Assembly: GCA_903832475.1 (NCBI GenBank)
Contig: CAILBQ010000368.1
Coordinates: 1-6,948, forward strand
DNA length: 6,948 nt
Origin: an uncultured Acidobacteriota bacterium
GTDB taxonomy: Bacteria > Acidobacteriota > Terriglobia > Terriglobales > Acidobacteriaceae
Direction of reading: 5' to 3'
The position numbers and the translations under genes are program-made. Positions 1 to 5,912 of the stretch are shown here, one piece after another (within the stretch, counting starts at the first letter, position 1; every line of letters begins with the position of its first letter). The notes beneath the pieces were generated by a model. It worked only from the letters and a program-made list of their open reading frames with translations. It did not search any database and was not told where the DNA came from.

Positions 1-140
1 GGGAATCTGCTTCTGCTCTTGCCTTTGCAGTTGTTCTTGCTTTTCTTTCTGTCATTCCCCTCAGGGGAATCTGCTGCTGCTCTTGCCTTTGCAGTTGTTC
101 TTGCTTTTTTTCTGTCATTCCCCTCAGGGGAATCTGCTTC
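1..140 (+). repeat. Repeat array R1: two ~64-bp pyrimidine-rich units plus a partial one, cut by the window edge
   Basis: The GGGAATCTGCT word starts at positions 1, 65 and 128, giving periods of 64 and 63 bp; the shorter unit has lost one base in its T-rich tract (36-53 versus 100-116). Each unit carries the pyrimidine core CTTGCTTTTCTTTCTGTC followed by the 17-nt palindrome ATTCCCCTCAGGGGAAT (54-70 and 117-133). The array lies just past the 3' end of the oxidoreductase subunit gene and probably continues to the left. The same core and palindrome recur in arrays near 1583-1836 and 2284-2442, always in this orientation. I see no credible gene in it: the reading frames through it are low-complexity products of the repeat. 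Its function is unknown. Confidence 0.9.
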
Positions 141-173
141 TCTCCAACCCCGGGCTATCCCATCCACCGACGG

Positions 174-857
174 CTAAACGTTGTTCATCGCATGCCCGCG
201 CACCTGCTGCACCGCCGCCACAATGTTCGGATACGCCCCACACCGGCAAATATTGCCCGCCATCGCGTGCTGGACATCCTCATCCGTCGGCCCGATCGGC
301 TCCTTCAACAGCGCCACCGCCGACATGATCTGTCCGCTCGTGCAATACCCGCACTGGTACCCGTCATGCTCCACAAACGCCGCCTGCATGGGATGCAAAT
401 TACCCGGTTGCCCCAGGCCCTCAATCGTCGTTACCTGCTTGCCCGCCACCATCACCGCCAACGTCAGGCACGAATTCACCCTCCGCCCATCCACATGCAC
501 CGTGCAGGCACCGCACTGCCCGTGGTCGCAGCCCTTCTTCGTCCCCGTCAGGAACAGCCGTTCGCGCAGCGCGTCCAGCAGCGTCACCCGCGCCTCCAGA
601 GCGCCCATGTCATACTTCTTGCCATTGACCAACAGCGTGACCGTCCCGCTGCCCGCCTCCTCGGCAGTGGCCTGCACCTCCGGCGTCGCTGCGATCGCCA
701 GCGGAGAAGCACTCACCACCAGCCCCGCCGCTCCCAGTCCCGACAGGAAACTGCGCCGGCTCACCCGCCCCGCCAGGCTCAACTCGCCCTTGTCTTCCGC
801 CAGCGGCTCCAGATCCAATAAATGCTGGTCCGGCCCCAATCTATGCTCGTCTCCCAC
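174..857 (-). CDS. paoA: Tat-exported [2Fe-2S] subunit of a PaoA/YagT-type molybdenum hydroxylase (aldehyde/xanthine oxidoreductase family)
   Basis: This is the electron-transfer subunit of a periplasmic molybdenum hydroxylase; in PaoABC it passes electrons between the molybdopterin and FAD subunits during aldehyde oxidation. Numbering from the GTG start (227 aa): a twin-arginine motif SRRSFL at 33-38 is followed by a hydrophobic stretch and a likely cleavage site after AIA near 56. The plant-type cluster ligands are C110, C115, C118 and C130 (GCDHGQCGAC motif), and the second cluster uses C169, C172, C204 and C206 (CGYC and CRC motifs). All eight cysteines are present and the length is close to E. 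coli PaoA (about 229 aa). I prefer GTG at 857 because GGAGG lies 5 nt upstream; an in-frame ATG at 869 would add four residues but lacks a well-spaced ribosome site. No FAD or molybdenum subunit is visible: repeat array R1 follows, so partners would lie beyond the left edge. The substrate cannot be told from this subunit. Confidence 0.93.
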   Translation of the reverse strand: MGDEHRLGPDQHLLDLEPLAEDKGELSLAGRVSRRSFLSGLGAAGLVVSASPLAIAATPEVQATAEEAGSGTVTLLVNGKKYDMGALEARVTLLDALRERLFLTGTKKGCDHGQCGACTVHVDGRRVNSCLTLAVMVAGKQVTTIEGLGQPGNLHPMQAAFVEHDGYQCGYCTSGQIMSAVALLKEPIGPTDEDVQHAMAGNICRCGAYPNIVAAVQQVRGHAMNNV

Positions 858-998
858 GCCTGCCTCCATCGCAACTCTGTTTGCTCATCCTAACTGAAGC
901 CCATCCACCGCGGCAGCAACTTTCCCTCCCGCTTGCATCCAGCCAAATTCCATTCGCCCGTCGTGCCGTATCCTCGGAGTAGTAAAGGGACGAATCCC

Positions 999-1003
999 AA
1001 GGA
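999..1003 (+). promoter_or_regulatory. Ribosome binding site AAGGA for the deaminase, favouring a TTG start
   Basis: AAGGA sits 7 nt before TTG at 1011, a standard spacing. It supports that TTG over the TTG at 933 (a much longer N-terminus without family resemblance) and over ATG at 1044, which would remove the first helix. Confidence 0.65.
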
Positions 1004-1010
1004 ACCCCAG

Positions 1011-1481
1011 TTGCAAACACACGAAAATTCGATTTACCGCCACATGCTTTCCATCGCCCTCGATGAAGCCCGCCTCGGCCTCGCCGAGGGCGGCATCCCC
1101 ATTGGAGCTGCCCTCTTTCACAAAGACGGCACCCTGCTCAGTCGCGGACACAACCGCCGCGTCCAGGAGGGCGACCCTTCCATCCACGGTGAAACCGACG
1201 CCTTCCGCCGCGCCGGCCGCCAGCATTCCTACCGGGACCTGGTCATGGTCACCACCCTCGCCCCCTGCTGGTATTGCAGCGGCCTCGTCCGCCAGTTTCA
1301 GATCGGCACGCTGGTCGTCGGAGAAAGCCGCAACTTCCCCGGCGGCCTCGACTGGCTTCGCGAACACGGCACCCACGTCATCGACCTCGACGACCAGGAA
1401 TGCACCGACATGCTCGCCCGCTTCATCCTCGAAAACCCAACCGTCTGGAACGAAGACATCGGCGAACCCTCCCTCGCCTGA
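1011..1481 (+). CDS. Cytosine deaminase-like zinc nucleobase deaminase (yeast FCY1 type)
   Basis: The protein belongs to the cytidine/deoxycytidylate deaminase fold and most resembles small fungal-type cytosine deaminase, which hydrolyses cytosine to uracil and ammonia in the cytoplasm. From the TTG start it has 156 residues, close to the 158 of yeast FCY1. The zinc site is complete: H59 and the proton-shuttling E61 in HGE, and C86 and C89 in PCWYC. Further FCY1-like landmarks are GGIPIG (27-32), the GHN motif (46-48), a VVGE motif and the C-terminal WNEDIGE, where FCY1 has an equivalent aspartate closing the active site. It is divergent from the oxidoreductase subunit, with about 150 bp between the two starts. 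No transporter or other pyrimidine gene adjoins it. Related bacterial proteins may deaminate other bases such as isocytosine or guanine derivatives, so the exact substrate is inferred, not shown. Confidence 0.88.
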   Translation: MQTHENSIYRHMLSIALDEARLGLAEGGIPIGAALFHKDGTLLSRGHNRRVQEGDPSIHGETDAFRRAGRQHSYRDLVMVTTLAPCWYCSGLVRQFQIGTLVVGESRNFPGGLDWLREHGTHVIDLDDQECTDMLARFILENPTVWNEDIGEPSLA

Positions 1482-1532
1482 CGTTTCCATTCCACCACCC
1501 CCGGATGATGGAAAGGAAAAATGCGCGTGTGC

Positions 1533-1566
1533 CCCATCCATCCCGCGCTCTTGCGGGATGGGTGGG
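1533..1566. repeat. Strong GC-rich hairpin downstream of the deaminase (possible extragenic palindrome or terminator)
   Basis: Arms CCCATCCATCCCGC (1533-1546) and GCGGGATGGGTGGG (1553-1566) pair over 14 bp with one G-U wobble around the loop GCTCTT. It begins about 50 bp after the deaminase stop, so it could end that transcript, but no T-run follows on either strand, so it is not a classic intrinsic terminator. Its low-complexity form suggests a repetitive extragenic palindrome; only one copy lies in this window, so that is inference. Confidence 0.6.
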
Positions 1567-1582
1567 ATTCAACACTTTACCC

Positions 1583-1836
1583 GTCTTTGCTTTTGCTTCT
1601 CTTTCTGACATTCCCCCGCAGCAGAATTCGCTTCCGGCCCCGCGTTCACATTTGTTCTTGCTTTTCTTTCTGTCTTTTCCCACCGCAAAATCTGCTTCGG
1701 TTCCTGCCCTTGCATTTGTTCTTGCTTTTCTTTCTGTCTTTCCCCGCCGCAAAATCTGCTTCGGTTCCTGCCCTTGCATTTGTTCTTGCTTTTCTTTCTG
1801 TCATTCCCCTCAGGGGAATCTGCTTTTCGCTTTCGC
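1583..1836 (+). repeat. Repeat array R2: four ~64-bp pyrimidine-rich units between the deaminase and padR
   Basis: The core CTTGCTTTTCTTTCTGTC occurs at 1657-1674, 1721-1738 and 1785-1802, exactly 64 bp apart, with a diverged copy near 1593-1609. The segment after the core varies: the first three units carry decayed versions rich in C (for example CCACCGCAAAATC and CCGCCGCAAAATC), while the last unit has the perfect palindrome ATTCCCCTCAGGGGAAT (1803-1819). The array fills most of the 419 bp between the deaminase and padR and ends about 35 bp before the padR -35 box. No gene is supported in this gap. Because 64 is not a multiple of 3, one strand stays open in changing frames, producing spurious Lys/Arg/Gln-rich ORFs. 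Confidence 0.92.
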
Positions 1837-1872
1837 AGGAAACGTAAATCCCGTGGCAGCATTCGATTTCCC

Positions 1873-1900
1873 TTGACAAATCCTTAGGCATAGATAACCT
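1873..1900 (+). promoter_or_regulatory. Probable padR promoter
   Basis: A perfect -35 hexamer TTGACA (1873-1878) is followed after 16 bp by TAACCT (1895-1900), a partial match to the -10 consensus. Transcription would then begin near 1907, at or beside the start codon. The -10 lies inside the palindromic operator, so bound repressor should block polymerase. Confidence 0.65.
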
Positions 1901-1907
1901 ATGCCTA
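1885..1907. promoter_or_regulatory. Palindromic operator, probably bound by PadR (autoregulation)
   Basis: Perfect 9-bp arms TAGGCATAG (1885-1893) and CTATGCCTA (1899-1907) are separated by ATAAC. The site spans the -10 region and the first start codon. PadR proteins are dimers that bind such inverted repeats, often at their own promoter, so autorepression is the natural reading. Binding itself is inferred. Confidence 0.75.
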
Positions 1908-2257
1908 TGGTTGCTACCCCTAAAGACGAAACCCCTAAAAACGGCATGCCATCCGGCGCTCTGGCCATGCTCATCCTGCGCGTCCTGCACTCCGGCCCTC
2001 TTCACGGCTATGCCATCGCCCAGCGTATCCACGTCCTCTCTTCGGAAGTCCTGGAAGTGGAAGAAGGCTCCCTCTATCCCGCCCTCCAGAAAATCCTGCT
2101 CAAAGGCTGGGCCTCCGCCGAATGGGGCATCTCCGAAACCAACCGCAAAGTCCGCTTCTACCGCCTGACCCCCGCCGGCCAGAAGCAGCTTCAAGCCGAA
2201 CTCAATGACTACGACCGCGTCACCCAGGCCATCCAGTCCGTCCTCCGAACCGCCTGA
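1901..2257 (+). CDS. PadR-family transcriptional regulator
   Basis: A 118-residue winged-helix DNA-binding protein of the short PadR class. Family hallmarks are the helix-turn-helix region with LILRVL and SGPLHGYAI (about residues 25-40), the wing region with VEEGSLYPALQK, W72 and W76 in the GWASAEW stretch, and YRLTPAGQKQL before a C-terminal helix that would serve for dimerisation. In Acidobacteriota such genes commonly precede ADOP permeases, as here with 214 bp between them. No ribosome site precedes ATG 1901 or the in-frame ATG 1907, and the promoter predicts transcription starting around 1907, so the message may be leaderless. The palindrome across the start suggests autorepression. The effector ligand is unknown. 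Confidence 0.93.
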   Translation: MPMVATPKDETPKNGMPSGALAMLILRVLHSGPLHGYAIAQRIHVLSSEVLEVEEGSLYPALQKILLKGWASAEWGISETNRKVRFYRLTPAGQKQLQAELNDYDRVTQAIQSVLRTA

Positions 2258-2283
2258 CGGATCGCGCTCTGTTTGAACTCTTG

Positions 2284-2442
2284 CATCTGCCGTTGTCTTT
2301 CGTTTGTCTTTGTTTTTCTTTCTGCTTTTGCCTTTGCTTTTCTTTCTGCTTTTGCCGTTGCTTTTCTTTCTGCTTTTGCCCTTGCTTTTCTTTCTGTCAT
2401 TCCCCTTAGGGGAATCTGCTTTTCGCTTCGCATCCCGGGCTA
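2284..2442 (+). repeat. Repeat array R3 between padR and the permease, with a 24-bp sub-repeat
   Basis: The word CTTTCTGCTTTTGCC recurs with a strict 24-bp step (CTGCTTTTG at 2322, 2346 and 2370, with a fourth position at 2394 where the sequence changes to CTGTCATT). The last unit contains the same core CTTGCTTTTCTTTCTGTC (2381-2398) seen in R1 and R2, followed by the palindrome ATTCCCCTTAGGGGAAT (2399-2415), whose central base is T where R1 and R2 have C. It ends near CCCGGGCTA (2434-2442), a word also found after R1 at 149-157. The array fills the gap between padR and the permease, so it should be transcribed if they form one operon. It stays open in the permease frame. Confidence 0.9.
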
Positions 2443-2471
2443 CCACCCCCCCGGCCAGAAAAGAGCTCCTC

Positions 2472-5024
2472 ATGAACCCCATCCTCGAACTCTTCCGCCG
2501 CCTCACTTACCTCCTCACCCATCGCCGCCGCGCCCGCGAACTCGAAGCCGAAATGTCCTTCCATCGCGAAATGAAGCAGCAGGCCTCAGCCGACCCGGCC
2601 GCCGCCCGCCGCGCCTTCGGCAACCCAACCCTCCTCCGCGAACAAGCCCGCGAAGCCTGGGGATGGACCTGGATCGATCGCCTCATCCAGGATCTCTCCT
2701 ACGCTTTCCGCACCCTGCGCCGATCCCCCGGATTCACCGTCACCGCCATCCTCGTCCTCGCCGTCGGCCTCGGCGTCAACATCATCGCCTTCAGCCTCTT
2801 CAACATGATGATCCTGCAGTACATTCCCGTTCGCGACCCCGCATCGATCGTCCGCCTTCAGCGCCGCTCCCCTGACGCCTCCACCAACACCATCGCCTAC
2901 GCCTCCATGGCCTTCTACCGCGACCACACCCGTACCCTGTCGGCGGTGATGGGCACCATGGGCGTCCCCGGGCAGCAGTTCGAGCAGGACAGTCAGCCCC
3001 TCGCCTCCTCCTTCGTCACCCCCAACTACTTCTCGGAACTGGGAACAAGACCCGCCCTCGGCCGCCTCTTCGATCCTGTCCAGGACGCTCAACCCTCCGC
3101 GCCGCCTTCCGTCATCCTCAGCAACACCTTCTGGCAGCACCGCTTCAACGCAGACCCCAGCATCGTCGGCAAGGTTGTTCACATCAACCAGAAGCCGGCC
3201 ACCGTCATCGGCGTCCTCCCCTACGCATTCGTCGCTCTCGGCCGCGCTCATCCTGATGTCTGGCTGCCCATGCCCCAGATCGGCTATTTCGTCCAGGGAA
3301 ACACCACCCTCACCGACCCCGACGGCAACTCCGGCGCCGTCGAGATGTGGGGCCGCCTCGCCCCCGGCGTCACCCCCAAAGTCGCTGAGCAGGAGCTCAA
3401 AAACCTTACCGACCAGCTTCGCAAGCAGTCCCCCAAAAATGTCTGGGACAACGAATACATCCGCAGCGACCCCGGCGCCCACGACCAGATCATGCAGCCC
3501 GACATGCTCATCGCCATGTCCGCCATCGGAGGCCTCGTCTTCCTCATCCTCGCCGTCGCCTGCGCCAATCTCGGCGGCTTGCTGCTCGCCCGCGGCGTCA
3601 ACCGCGAACACGAAATCAGCATCCGCGTCTCCATTGGTGCCGGTCGCGCCCGCATCTTCCGCCAGCTCTTCACGGAAAGCCTGCTCCTCTCCACTGCCGG
3701 TTCCATTGCCGGCCTCGTTCTTGGATACATTGCCCTGCGCATCACCATGGTTTATGCCAACGCGCCTTTGTGGATGAGCGCCACGCCTGATTGGCGAGTG
3801 ATCCTCTTCACCTTCGCCGTCGGCACACTCGCCGCCGCCCTCTTCGGACTCGCCCCTGCTCTCCAGATCGCTCGCCAGCGCCAGCGCCGCACCATCGTCC
3901 GCCAGATACTCGTCGCAGCCCAGATCGCCGCCAGCTGCATCTTGCTCATCGTCGCCGGCCTGCTCGTCCGCGCCGCCCAGCACGCCCTCTACGCCTATCC
4001 GGGCTTCGCCTACGAACAAGTCCTGGCCGTCGACCTTGCCCTCTCTTCCCACGGCTACAAGCCGGGCGACGCACGCAGCCTCCTGGAGCAATTCCGCAAC
4101 CGCGCCAAGGCCCTTCCCGGCGTCACCTCCGTCGCCCTCACCTCCATGCAGCCCCTCGGCCACAATCGCGTCTCCACCATCTCCAACACCATCAACGGCC
4201 ACCTCGTCCGCATCTTCCCCTTCACCGTCGACCCCGATTTCTTCGCCACCATGCAGGTTCCGCTCCTCCGTGGACGGAACTTCCAGCCCGGCGAGCAGCA
4301 CGCCGTGATCATCAGCGACTCCCTCGCCCGCAAGCAGTGGCCCGGCCAAGATCCCCTCGGTAAACAGGATGTCAGCGGCTCCGGTCCCGGCGACATCGTC
4401 ATCGGCGTCGTCGCCAACGCCCGCCTCATGGACATGCAGGACGGCGACACCGTAGAGCTTTACCACGCCGCCCGCGAATCCGACCTCGCCGACTTGGTCG
4501 TCCTGATCAAGACGGCAGGGGCACCCGACGGTCTCACCCCCGCCCTCCACTCCATCACCCAGAGCCTCGACCCCCGCCTCTTTCCTGAAATCCACCTGCT
4601 CAAGGCCGAATTCAAGAACGAAACCCAGTCCGCGGCCGGCATCGCCAAAACCATCACCCTGCTTGGCTTCGTCGCTCTCGCCCTGTCCTCGCTCGGCATC
4701 CTCGGCCTGGTCGCCTACACCGTCTCCCAGCGCACCAAGGAAATCGCCATCCGCCTTGCCCTCGGCTCACCCGCCCTCCAGGTTCTGGTGTCCGTCCTCC
4801 GCCAGTTCTCCTGGCCCGTTGCTCTCGGCATCGTCGCTGGCGTCGGAGCCACCGCCGCCCTCTCCCAGATTCTGCGCCGCATCCTCTACGGCGTCAGCAA
4901 TCTCGACCCCCTCAGCTACGCGTCGGCCATTCTGATTCTCAGCGCCATCCTGCTCGCCGCCACCCTTATCCCGGCCCGCCGAGCCCTCAAGCTCGACGTA
5001 GCCCGCGCCCTCCACCAGGACTGA
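2472..5024 (+). CDS. ADOP-family permease (MacB-like/FtsX orphan ABC permease)
   Basis: An 850-residue inner-membrane protein with two MacB-periplasmic/FtsX modules and no ATPase domain, as in the acidobacterial duplicated orphan permease family. The N-terminal cytosolic segment (ELFRRLTYLL, then RRRARELEAEM near 18-28) is typical. Likely membrane helices lie at about 88-110, 345-370, 405-425, 440-462, 479-502, 723-750, 779-797 and 815-838, with large periplasmic domains at about 111-344 and 503-722. The two FtsX signatures are EISIRVSIGAGRA and EIAIRLALGSP; the end has YGVSNLDPLSY and PARRALKLDV. I chose ATG 2472 because homology begins there; the reading frame stays open upstream to TTG 2304, but those 56 residues are encoded by repeat array R3. 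The neighbour padR probably controls it. The substrate is unknown; relatives are thought to act in efflux or membrane stress, and any ATPase would be supplied from elsewhere. Confidence 0.95.
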   Translation: MNPILELFRRLTYLLTHRRRARELEAEMSFHREMKQQASADPAAARRAFGNPTLLREQAREAWGWTWIDRLIQDLSYAFRTLRRSPGFTVTAILVLAVGLGVNIIAFSLFNMMILQYIPVRDPASIVRLQRRSPDASTNTIAYASMAFYRDHTRTLSAVMGTMGVPGQQFEQDSQPLASSFVTPNYFSELGTRPALGRLFDPVQDAQPSAPPSVILSNTFWQHRFNADPSIVGKVVHINQKPATVIGVLPYAFVALGRAHPDVWLPMPQIGYFVQGNTTLTDPDGNSGAVEMWGRLAPGVTPKVAEQELKNLTDQLRKQSPKNVWDNEYIRSDPGAHDQIMQPDMLIAMSAIGGLVFLILAVACANLGGLLLARGVNREHEISIRVSIGAGRARIFRQLFTESLLLSTAGSIAGLVLGYIALRITMVYANAPLWMSATPDWRVILFTFAVGTLAAALFGLAPALQIARQRQRRTIVRQILVAAQIAASCILLIVAGLLVRAAQHALYAYPGFAYEQVLAVDLALSSHGYKPGDARSLLEQFRNRAKALPGVTSVALTSMQPLGHNRVSTISNTINGHLVRIFPFTVDPDFFATMQVPLLRGRNFQPGEQHAVIISDSLARKQWPGQDPLGKQDVSGSGPGDIVIGVVANARLMDMQDGDTVELYHAARESDLADLVVLIKTAGAPDGLTPALHSITQSLDPRLFPEIHLLKAEFKNETQSAAGIAKTITLLGFVALALSSLGILGLVAYTVSQRTKEIAIRLALGSPALQVLVSVLRQFSWPVALGIVAGVGATAALSQILRRILYGVSNLDPLSYASAILILSAILLAATLIPARRALKLDVARALHQD

Positions 5025-5076
5025 CCCACGCCTCAGCGTCTCGTACCATTTGGGCCCCACGCCCGCGTTATCACAG

Positions 5077-5095
5077 CCCAGGCCAACGGCCTGGG
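5077..5095. terminator. Hairpin after the permease gene, possible terminator
   Basis: CCCAGGCC (5077-5084) and GGCCTGGG (5088-5095) form a perfect 8-bp stem with loop AAC, 53 bp after the permease stop. Only TTCC follows, not a T-run, so termination would be weak or factor-assisted. It may instead be another extragenic palindrome. Confidence 0.45.
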
Positions 5096-5264
5096 TTCCA
5101 GGATTCCGTCGATCGCAGAGCTGAAAACCCGATCCAATTTCTCAGACACAAGAAATTTGCAAAGATTCGCAAATATGCGCGGTCAGGCCATTCCTAAGCA
5201 GCCTCAAATGAAGTTCTTGCATTCAATACTGAATGCGAAGCTAAAACCCCTCATAAACGCACGC
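5096..5264. other. Intergenic stretch without a gene; two short inverted repeats
   Basis: No credible coding frame is visible between the permease and the convergent beta-barrel gene. The stretch is more AT-rich than its surroundings. It holds ATTTGC-N8-GCAAAT (5155-5174) and GCATTCA-ATAC-TGAATGC (5219-5236). Neither is followed by a T-run on either strand, and neither sits near a start codon, so no role can be assigned. Confidence 0.5.
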
Positions 5265-5293
5265 AAAAAAAGCCGAACCCCGAAGGATTCGGC
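5265..5293 (-). terminator. Intrinsic terminator of the beta-barrel gene
   Basis: Read on the minus strand, GCCGAATCC and GGGTTCGGC form a 9-bp stem with one G-U wobble, closed by a TTCG tetraloop and followed by seven T (complement of 5265-5271). It starts about 20 bp after the stop codon at 5315. This is a textbook Rho-independent terminator. Confidence 0.92.
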
Positions 5294-5314
5294 CTGTTCA
5301 CCAACCGCGTCAGC

Positions 5315-5905
5315 TTAAAACCGGTAAGCAATTCCACCCGTCGCCCGCGCATTCAGATGCGCATGCGGCGAAGCTCCTGGCTCAAGCGGTATCGTCGTAA
5401 ACGAAGACCGTATCCCGTCACCGGAAACACGAATCGCCAACCGAGACGAAACCTTGTATTCAAATCCTCCACCGCCCGCATACGCAAATGAAACATCCGG
5501 CCCAATCGAAACGCCTCCCGTGTGCGCGCCGCCAAACATCACGTGCACAAACGCCGTCAAATTGTCTGCCGGGATGTAAAACTCAGGACCCGCGAGGAAC
5601 GTAGTCATGGTCGGATGCACATGTCCAGACGACAGCGATGAAATCGAGTAATCCCCAAAGTCCACCGTGCCGCCGAACCACTTCTTCAATTTCGCGCTGG
5701 CGCCCACGTTGAATCCAACCAGCGCCGACGAGCCCTTCACCTGGTTTGCGCTCGAATACGCTGCCGTCGCAAAAGCCTCGTACCGATCGAACTCAGCCAC
5801 TGCATCCGGAGACACCGGCTTCGCCACCTGGGCGAAAGACATCATCGAAAAGCCCGATGCCAAAGCGCAAAAACCCACAACAGACAGCAAAATCTTACCC
5901 TTCAC
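5315..5905 (-). CDS. Secreted outer-membrane beta-barrel protein
   Basis: A 196-residue protein with a Sec signal peptide: KGK at 2-4, a hydrophobic core at about 5-22 and a likely cleavage after SFA (residue 25). The mature part shows alternating hydrophobic strands with Gly and aromatic residues, about eight in number, for example SALVGFNVGASAKL, TTFLAGPEFYI, TAFVHVMFGGAH and ARATGGIAYRF. The terminal Phe is the usual signal for the BAM assembly machinery. This fits a small OmpA/OmpW-like eight-stranded barrel in the outer membrane, but I do not recognise a named family. GTG 5905 is chosen because AGGAG lies 7 nt before it and the signal peptide starts there; the frame is open much further upstream, but that part runs into the permease gene and lacks homology. 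It has its own terminator and appears monocistronic. Confidence 0.82.
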   Translation of the reverse strand: MKGKILLSVVGFCALASGFSMMSFAQVAKPVSPDAVAEFDRYEAFATAAYSSANQVKGSSALVGFNVGASAKLKKWFGGTVDFGDYSISSLSSGHVHPTMTTFLAGPEFYIPADNLTAFVHVMFGGAHTGGVSIGPDVSFAYAGGGGFEYKVSSRLAIRVSGDGIRSSFTTIPLEPGASPHAHLNARATGGIAYRF

Positions 5906-5912
5906 CAATACT

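Noticed and set aside
1..140. CRISPR array
   Set aside because: Units are nearly identical throughout with no unique spacers, and no cas gene is present.
181..897. Plus-strand ORFs opposite the oxidoreductase subunit
   Set aside because: The minus strand has all eight cluster cysteines and a Tat signal, so these are shadows.
870..998. Promoters for the divergent gene pair
   Set aside because: No -35/-10 pair with acceptable spacing was found on either strand, so none is called.
885..1541. 218-codon minus-strand ORF opposite the deaminase
   Set aside because: The plus-strand frame has the complete zinc deaminase motifs; the antisense frame has none.
1569..1862. Lys/Arg/Gln-rich ORFs on the minus strand over R2
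   Set aside because: They are the complement of a 64-bp tandem repeat read in shifting frames, with no ribosome site and no domain.
1646..2506. 286-codon minus-strand ORF covering padR
   Set aside because: It is antisense to the clear PadR gene and both flanking repeat arrays; composition follows from those.
2586..4595. 669-codon minus-strand ORF
   Set aside because: It is the antisense shadow of the permease, rich in Gly, Asp, Glu and Val as expected from the high-GC opposite strand.
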